A stretch of DNA of 64,000 nucleotides from Paenalicyclobacillus ferrooxydans (GCF_001399675.1 NZ_LJCO01000047.1:1-64000), one strand, 5' to 3'; counted from the first letter of the stretch, positions 37,499 through 47,400 are shown. Program-made: numbers and translations. Notes: generated by a model from the letters alone, not told the origin.

Positions 37499-38713
37499 TT
37501 ACTTGCTCAGCTTGCGATAGAGACTCTCGAAGGCATCCGCAGTCTTGGTCCATGTAAATGCGCGAGACTGCTGCAGCGCACCGTCGCACAGCGTGCTGTA
37601 TAGGCGGGGGTTGTTCGATAGCCTCGAAATTGCTTCGGCAAACGCAGCCGCAGATGCGTATTTGTCGACGAGTACACCAGACTTTTCCGTCACAACCTCC
37701 GGTATCCCACCTACACGGCTTGCGATGACCGGCAAGCCTGCTGCCATCGCCTCGAGGTTGACTAGCCCAAACGCTTCGCGCCGTTGGGAGGGGAGAACGA
37801 GAACATCGTGTTCTTTGAGGAGGCTTGGCAGCCGGCGAGGAGATACAAATCCATGCCACTCTATCGGTAACCCCTTGATGGCACTTCTGACCTTGGCTCC
37901 ATAGCCGCGTTCCCACGGCGGTGTGCGGCCGACGATCGTCAACCGTACTGGAATGCCTTGACGGGTCAACTGGCGAATCGCTGCGACGAGTACCAGTACC
38001 CCCTTTAGCTGGATCACTCTGCCAACAAAGATGAGCCGCATCGGTTTGTGCACGCCTGGGCCAGCACCGGTCACTCCCGCATCAGCCGATCCAGTTCCGC
38101 CTGATCCAGCACCACCCGGTCCCGCTCCTTCAGACCCCTCGCCCCCGGACGTTCTACTATGGTTAATTGAGGAAAACCGGCCCCGCTCAACTCCTGGATA
38201 GATCACGGTCGCATTCCACGCCGAAGGCAACAAGCCAAAGTTTGTCTTTACCGTGCGCTTAAGGTACCTGCTGTTCAAAACAACAGCATCTACCCCCTTC
38301 AGCGTCGACACGATGGTGTTTCGAGACGCATTCATCGGTCCAACAAAGGTTGTGGAGTGGAGATTCAGGACCACCTTTGCGTGTCTCAAGCCCGATCCGG
38401 TGCTTTTCAGGTTCAGAATCCGATGTGCCAACTTGGGGCGGTTTTCTATTTGAATCACATCCGGGGACAACTCAGCGATCCGCCTGACGACCCACGCTTC
38501 GTACCCCATTCCCCGCAGTCGCCGGCTGTGGACCTCGTGTGTCAAGCCATTCATCTTTATCTTCGCACGATCCGTTCCAGGACTCAGTAACGTCACCTGC
38601 AACCCCGGACGTCCTGCCAACTTTTTGATCAACGCATGAAGGTATATTTGGACCGATCCGCCCCGCACAGGGGGGATAGGGAGTTCCTCTGGTGCTACGA
38701 TGGCAATGCGCAC
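37499..38713 (-). CDS. Glycosyltransferase family 4 protein (CotSA/YtcC-like)
   Basis: 404 residues, GT-B fold. The N-terminus MRIAIVAPEELPIPPVRGGS contains the donor-side glycine loop typical of spore-coat CotSA-like and related family 4 enzymes. The C-terminal donor site has LIFVGRVIQLKGVLVLVAAI, EHDVLVLPSQRREAFGLVNLEAMAAGLPVIASRVGGIPEVV (seen as adjoining blocks). A Gly/Ala/Ser-rich insertion at residues 188-220 sits in the interdomain linker. GTG 38713 has AAAAGGAG upstream. It probably forms a unit with the tandem glycosyltransferase gene upstream, interrupted by a repeat array. Substrate unknown. Confidence 0.88.
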   Translation of the reverse strand: MRIAIVAPEELPIPPVRGGSVQIYLHALIKKLAGRPGLQVTLLSPGTDRAKIKMNGLTHEVHSRRLRGMGYEAWVVRRIAELSPDVIQIENRPKLAHRILNLKSTGSGLRHAKVVLNLHSTTFVGPMNASRNTIVSTLKGVDAVVLNSRYLKRTVKTNFGLLPSAWNATVIYPGVERGRFSSINHSRTSGGEGSEGAGPGGAGSGGTGSADAGVTGAGPGVHKPMRLIFVGRVIQLKGVLVLVAAIRQLTRQGIPVRLTIVGRTPPWERGYGAKVRSAIKGLPIEWHGFVSPRRLPSLLKEHDVLVLPSQRREAFGLVNLEAMAAGLPVIASRVGGIPEVVTEKSGVLVDKYASAAAFAEAISRLSNNPRLYSTLCDGALQQSRAFTWTKTADAFESLYRKLSK

Positions 38714-38915
38714 CTTGCTATCTCCTTTTCGTGAGTCCCTGGATAACCCAACTGATATGGACTCATAACCGATTCAGCACAGCATATGCGACCGTGTCCG
38801 AACAGTTGTGCAGTACTGACGTCAGACGTCTGCGGCTGGTCAACCGCGTAAGATTAGGACCATGTTGTCGAGCCAAGTGCCTGCCTATTACTGACCCAGC
38901 CACACCGCCACTCAA

Positions 38916-39080
38916 GGTATCCGCCTGTTACCACCCAGCCCCATGCTGCGAGTCAAGGTATCCGCCTGTTACCACCCAGCCCCATGCTGCGAGTCAAGGT
39001 ACCGCCTGTTACTACCCAGCCCCATGCTGCGAGTCAAGGTACCCGCCTGTTACCGACCCAGCCATGCTGCCAGTCAAGGT
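38916..39080. repeat. 41-bp tandem repeat between two glycosyltransferase genes
   Basis: Units containing CCGCCTGTTACCACCCAGCC and CATGCTGCGAGTCAAGGT recur with spacings 41, 41, 40 and 40 bp. The right end enters the 3' end of the 39074 gene. No terminator is visible, and the remaining 200 bp to 38713 hold nothing recognisable. Confidence 0.88.
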
Positions 39081-41167
39081 GCAGTTACACTGCTATTCAT
39101 GCGATCTCGCTTGTACTCCTTGAGTGCCTTTGCCAGCAAATCCATGCGCCTCGGTTGCCTGTATCCCCCTCTTGGGCCTTTTGCGTTTAGCCACAGAGCC
39201 ATCGCCTCCAGGTGATCCCCGATGATGAGACGTGTGAGCGGAACGGTTAAAGTCATCCCCGATCCACGTCCGGGACGTCTGTGGTTGATCTTCCTTCGGC
39301 GATTGGGACGGACCACATCCACATAGTGGACAGCGGCTATATTCAATCCTTGTAAGACCGCCTGAACCGTCATCCGGGGCGGTACTGCCAGATCGACCGG
39401 TGCGAGGCACTGAAGCGCTCGCTCGCTGAGGGCATGCGGGATGGCGGTCGGCGAACTAATCTTCAAATCAGGTCGACCGACCATCAGATTGAGGAAGCGT
39501 TTCATGGTGCTTACCGGATCCGACTGCGCCAAAGGCCTTACGCCTTGGGAGAGATTATTCAGTGCAACGTCAACTCCTCGGCTTGTCACAGCGCGAACAA
39601 ACGGGCGAAGGTTTTGTGCAGCTACCGGAAAATCAGCATCCACAAAAAGTGTTGGGGAAACCTGCTGCTCAGCCTGCTTTAACGCGCCTATCGCTCGCGG
39701 AACGTCGTGTCCAAGGGCGTGGTCAAAGTGAAGCACATTTGCCCCGGAGTTTGTCGCGTACCGAGCAGTGCCATCGCTCGATCCGTTCTCCACCACACAC
39801 ACTTCCCGCACACCCGCGCGGTTGATGTGGCGGATGACCTGCGCGATGGTCTTGCCCTCATTTCGCGCCGGAACGACCGCCAATACCGCTGATGTGCGGG
39901 TAACCCTGCGTGCCAGGGGAGCCGCGGGAGACTGCCCAACCGTCGATGCCCGAGCAGGTGTCGGAGTCTGCCCAGTCGTCGATGCCCGAGCAGGCGTCGG
40001 AGACTGCCCAACCGTCGATGCCGGAGCAGGTGTCGGAGTCTGCCCAGTGGTCGATGCCGGAGCAGGTGTCGGAGTCTGCCCAGTCGTCGATGCCCGAGCA
40101 GGTGTCGGAGTCAGCCCGACCGTCGGTACCGGAGCAGACGTCCGTGACTGCGCATCCGCAGGCAGGGGGCCAGTGGAAGTCATATGGACATCGTCACCAG
40201 CACCGCCGATCGGCGACGGCAACGCTGCACGATTTCGGATCGAATCGATGAAATATCCGCGCTCTCCGAGATGCCGGATGAGGTGGTAGAAGGCTTCAGC
40301 GTGATCGCCGAGTATAACGTCTTTCAGATTGTATGAAAACGGCCGCCTTGCCGGTTGTGGATTGCGCAGACCAACTTGGCTCAGGGCAGCAGCGACAACG
40401 CGGTATCCCTTGAGAACGGCCAGCGTGCAGAATACAGGCGGCGTGGCCAAGTGCTCCGGACCGATGGCTTCGATAACATCGCGACGAATCGCGTGCGGGA
40501 CTGCTGTCATCGACGCTGCCTGTAAGTCCGGCCTGTCGAGTGCCAGATTCAGCGCCCTCTTCGCGACTGCCGTTGGGTGATGGTATCGCGGGTTTCCGCG
40601 TGTTGGATAGCGGTTTAAGGCGACATCGGATCCCAATGTGAGACTGCGCAAAAACGGTCTCAGTTCCGCCAGTGTCCAATTGATGTCCGCGTCTAGAAAC
40701 ATGACGTACTTTCCAGTTGCTGCCATTGCACCAATCGCTCGACCTGTATCGTGCCCGAGTGGTTCGGGGTAGGAGATAAGCCGAGCACGGCTTCCCGCGA
40801 TCCGCTTCAGAGTATCGCTTGGACAATGATTTGCCACAACGATAACCTCTTTGACAGCAGGCCAGGATCGGAGTCGGCGGATGAGCGTTCCAATGAGGGG
40901 TGCACGGCCAAACGCAGGGATCACAACGCTTAAACTTCCCCGGACAGTTGAAGATGTGGGCGTACTGGATTTCGTGAGACGTTTAGATTTGCCGACCGGC
41001 CGTCGAGCCCTCTGTGGGCGGGCTGTCCCGACTTGACGGTGTTGTTTGCTCCGAACGCGGGCAGGACTGGCGGCAGGTTGATGATTCCGAACGCGGGCAG
41101 ACCGGCTGACCACAGGTTGACTCTTGTTTGCGCGCCGGGTGCCGCTTTTTGGAATGCGGTTCTGCAT
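39074..41167 (-). CDS. Tandem two-domain family 2 glycosyltransferase
   Basis: 697 residues with two GT-A domains. Domain one (about 78-310) has LSVVIPAFGRAPLIGTLIRR and the metal motif DAD in VMFLDADINW (159-161). Domain two (about 422-660) has AVLAVVPARNEGKTIAQVIR, VVENGSSDGTARYA and LFVDADFPVA. Both share RALNLALDRPDL / RFLNLMVGRPDL and IGDHAEA / IGDHLEA blocks, so they arose by duplication. A basic disordered head (1-75) comes first, and a 12-residue repeat linker (343-415) joins the domains. GGAGGGGGG precedes ATG 41167. Probably cytoplasmic surface-polymer synthesis. Substrate unknown. Confidence 0.88.
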   Translation of the reverse strand: MQNRIPKSGTRRANKSQPVVSRSARVRNHQPAASPARVRSKQHRQVGTARPQRARRPVGKSKRLTKSSTPTSSTVRGSLSVVIPAFGRAPLIGTLIRRLRSWPAVKEVIVVANHCPSDTLKRIAGSRARLISYPEPLGHDTGRAIGAMAATGKYVMFLDADINWTLAELRPFLRSLTLGSDVALNRYPTRGNPRYHHPTAVAKRALNLALDRPDLQAASMTAVPHAIRRDVIEAIGPEHLATPPVFCTLAVLKGYRVVAAALSQVGLRNPQPARRPFSYNLKDVILGDHAEAFYHLIRHLGERGYFIDSIRNRAALPSPIGGAGDDVHMTSTGPLPADAQSRTSAPVPTVGLTPTPARASTTGQTPTPAPASTTGQTPTPAPASTVGQSPTPARASTTGQTPTPARASTVGQSPAAPLARRVTRTSAVLAVVPARNEGKTIAQVIRHINRAGVREVCVVENGSSDGTARYATNSGANVLHFDHALGHDVPRAIGALKQAEQQVSPTLFVDADFPVAAQNLRPFVRAVTSRGVDVALNNLSQGVRPLAQSDPVSTMKRFLNLMVGRPDLKISSPTAIPHALSERALQCLAPVDLAVPPRMTVQAVLQGLNIAAVHYVDVVRPNRRRKINHRRPGRGSGMTLTVPLTRLIIGDHLEAMALWLNAKGPRGGYRQPRRMDLLAKALKEYKRDRMNSSVTAP
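39926..40141 (-). repeat. 36-bp in-frame tandem repeat linking two glycosyltransferase domains
   Basis: About six 36-bp units encode STTGQTPTPAPA-type 12-mers (variants STVGQSPTPARA). The DNA units on the plus strand read GCAGGTGTCGGAGTCTGCCC followed by AGTCGTCGATGCCCGA. Confidence 0.88.
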
Positions 41168-41320
41168 GGTTTGCCCCCCTCCAATCGGCTTGATCCTATG
41201 TACAGGCTATTCGATAGCGGGACAGAACGTTGGGGCATCTGTGGAGAGTCATCAAAAAGAGGCGGACAGCCATCTGGACACAGGGGATGAGTACGGACAT
41301 AGCCCAGATAACGTCGCAGC

Positions 41321-41390
41321 ATGAAGCATGAAGCATGAAGCATGAAGCATGAAGCATGAAGCATGAAGCATGAAGCATGAAGCATGAAGC
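41321..41390 (+). repeat. Ten-copy 7-bp tandem repeat
   Basis: ATGAAGC repeated ten times without mismatch, about 100 bp upstream of the M24 peptidase gene. It opens all frames on both strands and creates spurious ATG starts. Confidence 0.96.
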
Positions 41391-41447
41391 TGAAGTGCGG
41401 GGTACAAGGGTCTTGCCTTCTGCAATTCGGAACGTGTCAAGGACTGG

Positions 41448-41453
41448 TATAAT
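41448..41453 (+). promoter_or_regulatory. -10 element of the M24 peptidase gene
   Basis: TATAAT preceded by TGG, 35 nt upstream of the TTG start. No good -35 is found at normal spacing. Confidence 0.5.
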
Positions 41454-41487
41454 AGCGTCATCTGGGATGACAAAAGGAGCGGTTCGA

Positions 41488-42621
41488 TTGGCACAAAGTG
41501 ATGTGTACCTTCAACGAATCAAGACCATGCAACAGGAATTAGCAAGTGAGGGGCTCGATGCGGTTATTGTCACGTCGCCCGCCAACTTGTTCTATTTTGC
41601 CGGCGTTTGGCTTGAAGTGGGAGAGCGGGCTACAGCACTGGTTATTCGTCATAATGCCGATCCGCTATGGATTGTCCACGCGATGTTCGCAACCGAGGCT
41701 GCACAATCGCAAGTGCAGAAAAGCCTGTGGAAGGACGGGGAGCAGCCGTTTGACCGGATCGCAGAAGCAATTGGTTCGGGCAGCCGCTTTGCGGTTGACG
41801 GGGACTGGGAAGCGCGGCATGTTCTTTCCTTGATTGCGGCTGTTCGTAAGCTGTCGAGTAGTGCTGGCGAGAGTCCGTTGCCCGTTGCCGCTGACAGCAT
41901 TGTGAGTCAGCTCAGGGCACGTAAAGATCAGGTGGAGTTGGACAAGCTTCAGCGCGCATCGGACAGGGCTGACGAGGTTGTAGGGAAGCTGAAGGGGGCC
42001 ATTCAGACCGGATCGACCGAGCTTGAATTGGCAAAGCGTTTGGCGCAGTTGTGGGAGGACTCCGGATCGGAGGGGATGTCGTTCCCGCCGATTGTGGCTA
42101 TTGGCGCGAACGGAGCAGCACCGCACCATGAGCCGGATGGAACAGAGATTTCATCTCAAACAGCGACCACAGTGATTGTGGATACCGGTGGGTTTTACGA
42201 TCGCTACGTGAGCGACATCACGCGGACGTTTGTGGTCGGGGAGCCGACGGATGAGATCCGTGAGGTCTACGATTTGGTGCTTGCCGCGAATCTGGCGGGC
42301 ATTGCAGCCGCAAAGCCGGGTGTCTCGCTGTCTGACGTGGATGCGGCAGCCCGTGCTGTGATCGAGGCTGGTGGATACGGCGAGTACTTTACGCATCGGA
42401 CGGGGCACGGCGTTGGTGTCAGCATTCACGAGGCACCTTTTGTGGTTGCCGGGAATGAGATGAAGCTCGAAGTCGGAATGGTGATGAGCATTGAGCCTGG
42501 CATTTATCTGCCAGGAAAGTTTGGGGTACGGATTGAGGACCTGATTGTCATTGAAGAGGATGGCGCGAGGCCGCTTAATCAGGCACCAAAGCAGCTTGAG
42601 GAAGTCACAATTCGTGTGTGA
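41488..42621 (+). CDS. M24 family metallopeptidase (Xaa-Pro dipeptidase/aminopeptidase)
   Basis: 377 residues from TTG 41488, 8 nt after AAAGGAG. The creatinase-like N-terminal domain is [20 protein letters not shown]. The pita-bread catalytic domain carries the five metal ligands: Asp in [19 protein letters not shown] (both Asp), His in [13 protein letters not shown], Glu in [11 protein letters not shown] and Glu in [13 protein letters not shown]. It cleaves peptides at proline and is cytoplasmic. The frame continues upstream through the 7-bp repeat, but without a plausible start. Confidence 0.92.
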   Translation: MAQSDVYLQRIKTMQQELASEGLDAVIVTSPANLFYFAGVWLEVGERATALVIRHNADPLWIVHAMFATEAAQSQVQKSLWKDGEQPFDRIAEAIGSGSRFAVDGDWEARHVLSLIAAVRKLSSSAGESPLPVAADSIVSQLRARKDQVELDKLQRASDRADEVVGKLKGAIQTGSTELELAKRLAQLWEDSGSEGMSFPPIVAIGANGAAPHHEPDGTEISSQTATTVIVDTGGFYDRYVSDITRTFVVGEPTDEIREVYDLVLAANLAGIAAAKPGVSLSDVDAAARAVIEAGGYGEYFTHRTGHGVGVSIHEAPFVVAGNEMKLEVGMVMSIEPGIYLPGKFGVRIEDLIVIEEDGARPLNQAPKQLEEVTIRV

Positions 42622-42682
42622 TAGAGTCTTTGCGTCCCGTGGGCGCAGAGGTGGACGGGAGGGTTAGAACAGGGGGCGCGAG

Positions 42683-42745
42683 GTCACTCAGGTCACTCAG
42701 GTCACTCAGGTCACTCAGGTCACTCAGGTCACTCAGGTCACTCAG
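42683..42745 (+). repeat. Seven-copy 9-bp tandem repeat
   Basis: GTCACTCAG repeated seven times exactly, 60 bp after the M24 peptidase stop codon. Confidence 0.95.
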
Positions 42746-42836
42746 GTCAGCCGATTAGATGGGGCCCCGCCCCCGTTCACCTCAGCAGAACGAACAATTT
42801 TTCCTTTAATCGGGGTTTTTCAAGGTTAAGAAGGAG

Positions 42837-42885
42837 AACAGCGAACAATTTGTTCGCTGTTTCCGAATTTCATAGGTGAATTCGG
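42837..42885. other. Perfect 25-bp palindrome and neighbouring hairpin in a convergent intergenic region
   Basis: AACAGCGAACAA-T-TTGTTCGCTGTT (42837-42861) is a perfect 12-bp dyad. Directly after it, CCGAATTTCA...TGAATTCGG (42863-42885) forms a second hairpin. The motif CGAACA recurs at 42791, 42903 and (inverted) 42963. There is no U tract, so it is not a standard terminator. The whole 397-bp stretch from 42622 to 43018 contains no gene. Confidence 0.7.
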
Positions 42886-43018
42886 CAGTTTGGGAGGCAT
42901 AACGAACATTACTTCCCTTGTGTAGAGGAGCTTCGCCGACAAATACCCGACAGCGGAAGTTTTGTTCGTTAGCGAGCCACGTCAACCACGTCAACCACGT
43001 CAACTGTTGTCCCGAACT

Positions 43019-43342
43019 TTAACTGGTTGCGTTCGGCGACTTAGTTAACATCGCAATCGGAACTGCGAACTCTATCCCATTTGAACCGCGGTAACCCCAC
43101 GCCATGATGCCTTCCAGCTTGGTCACCGTGATGGTGTCTTTTTCTTCAGTCAGGTGGTAGGTTTGCCCGATAGTCGGGATGAACTCATTCTCAATCAAAT
43201 AAGACTTAGCGAGGTACCACTTTTTCATGAGGACTTCGTATTCGCTCCAGTTTTCGGTGTTGAATGCTGCCTCGCCTTGGTCTCGCAATTTATCCATTTC
43301 ACGCTGTAATTGGTCTGCGGTCATTGTACTGTAGAGGGCCAT
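43019..43342 (-). CDS. yfhH: YfhH family protein (DUF1811)
   Basis: 107 residues. It resembles Bacillus YfhH in its helical N-terminus (MTADQLQREMDKLRDQGEAA), LAKSYLIENEF and the C-terminal GQTYHLTEEKDTITVTKLEG then AWGYRGSN block. Members are found in spore-formers, and function is unknown. The start follows AAGGAGAAG. It is read in the same direction as ytrI and ytrH upstream, 136 bp away across a repeat array. Confidence 0.82.
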   Translation of the reverse strand: MALYSTMTADQLQREMDKLRDQGEAAFNTENWSEYEVLMKKWYLAKSYLIENEFIPTIGQTYHLTEEKDTITVTKLEGIMAWGYRGSNGIEFAVPIAMLTKSPNATS

Positions 43343-43413
43343 CTTCTCTTCTCCTTAATGAATGTTCTCCCTCTTCTATTGTGCCACAGATGTGTTCTGC
43401 TTGTCCTGCCTTG

Positions 43414-43493
43414 CAGCCCAAGCCAGCCCAAGCCAGCCCAAGCCAGCCCAAGCCAGACTTAGCCAGACTTAGCCAGACTTAGCCAGACTTACC
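43414..43493. repeat. 10-bp tandem repeat with two sub-types
   Basis: Four copies of CAGCCCAAGC are followed directly by four copies of CAGACTTAGC (last one CAGACTTACC). The array enters the last codons of ytrI, where the repeat sequence encodes the end of the protein. Confidence 0.92.
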
Positions 43494-43937
43494 GGGCGTT
43501 GCTGACACGGATACGTAGAGTTGGCTCACGACGACGACGGTGTTGACGTGGATCGTGAGTTGCTGTTGATCGACGGTGATGGTTTTTCCATCGATGAGGT
43601 GGGATATGAGTTCAGGTCTTCGCTGTAACGTCACGAGCGGCTCGCCTATCAAGAAGGCAAGTTCTTGCTTAACGACCTGGATGACTTCAATTTCGGAGAG
43701 CCCATCAGGCGCATCAGCATTCACTCGAATGCTTTCAACAACGGGCACATTAGTGGGGCTGTTGAGGCGTTTGTTGAGCTGTTCCACCTGTTGTTGGAGG
43801 TCACTGTTTTCATTCGTTACCTTTTGCAGTTGCAGATATTGGTTATCATAGGCTTTGCCCTGATAGGCAAGGGTGCAACTGGCTCCAAATAACGCCCCAA
43901 TCAAAAATCCTGCCACCACAGACTTGGCTACAGCCAT
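43479..43937 (-). CDS. ytrI: Sporulation membrane protein YtrI family
   Basis: 152 residues. One membrane helix near the N-terminus (VVAGFLIGALFGASCTLAY), then a coiled coil (LQLQKVTNENSDLQQQVEQLNKRL) and a C-terminal globular part ending in QQLTIHVNTVVVVSQLYVSV, as in Bacillus YtrI. YtrH and YtrI are mother-cell (sigma-E) proteins needed for normal spore formation. It overlaps the upstream ytrH gene by 10 nt, so translation is coupled. Assignment rests on layout and neighbour more than on strong sequence motifs. Confidence 0.75.
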   Translation of the reverse strand: MAVAKSVVAGFLIGALFGASCTLAYQGKAYDNQYLQLQKVTNENSDLQQQVEQLNKRLNSPTNVPVVESIRVNADAPDGLSEIEVIQVVKQELAFLIGEPLVTLQRRPELISHLIDGKTITVDQQQLTIHVNTVVVVSQLYVSVSATPGKSG

Positions 43938-44275
43938 GAGATTTCACTATCCGATGCAAGCCAACGAATCAGCAGCGCCCCCAATTGACAGCCGATAAAA
44001 GCAACAGCCAGATATGTGATTTGACGGCCGACAGGAACGAGATCGCGCTTTAGAAAACCCGACTCCAAGACTTTCAGGGTATCCATTGTTCCACCGAGTG
44101 TCGCCACCATCGCCCAAATCTTCAGGTCCTCAGATAGCCGGACCATCACTGAAAGTGGGGGGGTATGGAACAAAAGTGCCCCTAGTCCGCCCAAAAGTGA
44201 TCCCCCAAGGACCATTCCCATGGACACAAAAAAGTCGATAAGAAGGTTTGCCGTAAAACTGATTGAGGAAGTCAT
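43928..44275 (-). CDS. ytrH: Sporulation protein YtrH family
   Basis: 115 residues, integral membrane. Recognisable as YtrH by FFVSMGMVLGGSLLGGLGAL, the PPLSVMVRLSEDLKIWAMVA region with ATLGGTMDTLKVLESGFL, and the final helix IGCQLGALLIRWLA. ATG 44275 follows AGGAGGTG. First gene of the ytrH-ytrI pair. Presence of this pair supports an endospore-forming host. A sigma-E promoter was not resolved. Confidence 0.85.
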   Translation of the reverse strand: MTSSISFTANLLIDFFVSMGMVLGGSLLGGLGALLFHTPPLSVMVRLSEDLKIWAMVATLGGTMDTLKVLESGFLKRDLVPVGRQITYLAVAFIGCQLGALLIRWLASDSEISWL

Positions 44276-44463
44276 GTCCGAACACCTCCTGAAGCCAACC
44301 CTGCAGATATTTCAAATGAATTGCTACTCAAAGATTACGGGACAAGACTCATAAATATTCCGGAAAGGGCTTCCGTGAAGAAGAAGCAAATGCAGGAGAT
44401 GAAAAGGTGCGTTATAATAATTAAATGGATTTTTCAAGGAAGCGGATGTGAATTACAGTTCTG

Positions 44464-47400
44464 ATGCCAAATGCTGAGCACAAATGGACACTTGCACAAT
44501 TAAATCGCCCACTTCATGGCAGTTTTAAACTCGGTCCAACGTGGAACTCATTGGGGCGTGGTGAACTTTGGAGCGAGGACACCGCCGGCGCAGAAGATTT
44601 GGTTCGGCTTGCGGACGCGCTCGTTCCCACCATTGGATCCGACGCAGCCTCTCTGACGACAAACTCGGATTCGGGAAGTGTGACCCTGCAGTGTGACGGC
44701 AGGGTATTGATTGACGTACTCATGACAGCGGCCCGATCTGATGAGAGTATGCTCTCACCGGAGCTGCAACTGTTGGTGCGACTCGTGCGCTTGGCTGCCG
44801 ATATTGTGTCTATTCATGATGTGGTGGCTTTTGCAGCACCTCGAGACACGTGTCTCAAAGACGTCATTGCGGCGTGTGTAGAGTTTGCACGGCAGGAAGA
44901 GGAAGGCGTAGGACGATGGACATCAAAAGGTGCATTTGCTGCAGCCTGGTTGCCGGCATGGAGTCTGCCGCAGCACAGGGCACTGCGGGCCCTTTATATC
45001 AGCGAGGCAGAGTGCACAACTATACGAACGACGGAGGAAGCCTCGGAATGGGTCGATGGGTTCTTGTTCCTTTGCATCGATGCGTTTGTTCGTGACAATG
45101 TGACCGTCCCGCCGGTGCGTGAGGCAGAGCCCAAATCGGGTGGGGGTTCGTCTTACCGCATCATGTATCGAGGCGAAGAGGAAGTTTTGACCGCCTGGCA
45201 AACTGCACTCAGCAACGCCAACAAATCGGGCACTGCATCAAATATAGAAAATACAGAGTTTGAAGCGGATGGATGGCTCGTTTGCCGAACGATGAAACAG
45301 GTCTTTCAACAGACAGGGTGGAGCGGAGATTGGCTGCAGGATCGGAGTGGGAAGTTTGACTATTATCTCGAACTTCAACTTGTGCCGCCGTTTGATGGTG
45401 AGTCGAGTTGGCATCTGCGTTACTTCGTCGCACATCGCTATTGGAATGCCAAACGCCCACTGTCAGATTGGTGGGAGCAACCTGGGCGGGACTTTGCGAT
45501 AGGGCGCGCAGTGTTGAAGGACATCGACAGATGGGTTTTGCCAAAGCTGCTTGAAGCAGCGGATGTGAGTACCGCCATTGAAGATTCCCTGCAAGAACCA
45601 AAGACGAGTGAGGCAGTGATTGCACCGGAGGCCGTATTCTCATTTTTGACCCAAGAGGCCTCGGAGCTTGAGGAGCTCGGTTTCCAGATCCGTTATCCGG
45701 ATATCAAGGAGATGTCAGCAGGGGATATTCGGATCCGCGTGCAGGTCCGGAGAAAGTCACATAAGACAGCGCACGCACCAAGTCATTTACGAGGCACCAG
45801 TTGGTTTGATGCCCAGCAACTCGTTGAATTTGATTGGAAAGTCGCGCTAGGCGGTACAGAGCTGTCCGAGGAGGCTTTTCAGCAACTTGTGATGCAACGT
45901 TCTCCGCTGGTCCAGTTAGGCGGAAATTGGCGGTTGCTCCCGCTCGACACCATTATGCGGCAGATGGAAACCTTGCGCCGCAGTGCTGATGAGGCTGCAG
46001 GGGGCAGCTTTATTGACGTCACCCGCATGGTTTTGCTCGGCGATACCGAAGTTCAGGAAGAGATCCCAGTCGATATTGAGTTTGCAGAAGATGTTCGAGA
46101 TATTCGCGATCTCGTTTACGCCTTGCTCCAATCTCGACGCCCGACAGGCACAGCCTCGCCGCGGTTATTTCAAGGGAGATTGCGTGATTATCAAAAGATG
46201 GGTTACGAATGGCTACTGCACCTGCGCAAGATTGGTTGCGGTGCCGTACTTGCAGATGATATGGGGCTTGGAAAAACGATTCAGGTGCTTGCCTATTGGT
46301 GTCACTTGAAAGACGACGCACCGCGAAGGAGCCCGCACCTGCTCATCTGCCCGACTTCACTTTTGCAGAACTGGCGGGCAGAGATTACCCGCTTCGCCCC
46401 TACCCTGGCGATTTACGTTCATCACGGTGGAGACAGGGAGTCCAGGCCAGGGTCATTTACAGATCTCATCTCCGAGTATGATGTCGTGATGACGACGTAT
46501 GCGACGGCGGTGCGTGACGAAGACGTCCTCGTCACCGTGGAGTGGGATTCGGTGGTTGTCGATGAAGCGCAAAATGTCAAAAATCCGGAGACCAAGCAGG
46601 CGAAGGTTGTGTCTCAGTTGAATGGGCGTCACCGGATCGCGCTGACAGGTACGCCGATTGAAAACCGGCTCGAAGAGTTGTGGTCCATATTCAGGTTTGC
46701 GATTCCAGGCTATCTTGGGAGCTTATCGTGGTTCCGTAGACAGTTTATTGATCCGATCTCGAACCAGGAGAGTGGCCGCACTTCCTGGCAACTGCATCAA
46801 CTCTTGCAGCCGGTGTTACTGCGAAGAAGCAAAACCGATCCAAACATTCAACTTGAACTCCCGGAGAAGTGGGAAGTGCTGGAGTACGCAGGACTGACGT
46901 CCGAACAGGGTGCGCTGTATCAGTCCGTCGTGAATCGACTATTCCTCAGCATTGATGGAACAACGACAACGATGTCTAGACGAGGACAGATTTTGACTGC
47001 ACTCGTCAGACTCAAGCAGGTGTGTGATCATCCATGTCTCACCGTTGGCGGAAGCCCAGCTGTGAATCGTTCCGGCAAGCTCAAAATGCTCCTTGACCTC
47101 ATGGATGATGCACTGTCCGTCGGGGAGGCGGCGATTGTGTTTACCCAGTTTCGCAGCATGGGTGAAATCTTGTGTGACGCAATGGAACAACGGTTTGGAT
47201 GGCGGCCTCAGTTCTTGCACGGTGGCCTTACTTCTGTCACCAGAGGCGAAATTGTCGATGCCTTCCAAAGCGGACGCGACAAGTCCCCAGTGCTGGTGTT
47301 GTCTCTCAAGGCTGGGGGAGTCGGCCTGAATTTGACCCGAGCGAACCATGTCTTTCACTATGATCGGTGGTGGAATCCGGCCGTTGAGGATCAGGCGACA

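Noticed and set aside
36763-37603. Long open frames on both strands across the 51-bp array (17-residue periodic proteins such as AELSSVKLGDHR and NLTELSSAV)
   Set aside because: Frames are open only because the repeat period is divisible by three and the unit lacks stops. There are no ribosome sites, and the two strands are equally open.
42843-42857. LexA box CGAAC...GTTCG in the 25-bp palindrome
   Set aside because: The gap between cores is five bases instead of four, and it lies between convergent gene ends instead of at a promoter.
42806-43003. Minus-strand 65-codon frame
   Set aside because: It runs through the palindromes and low-complexity DNA, with no ribosome site and no protein-like composition.
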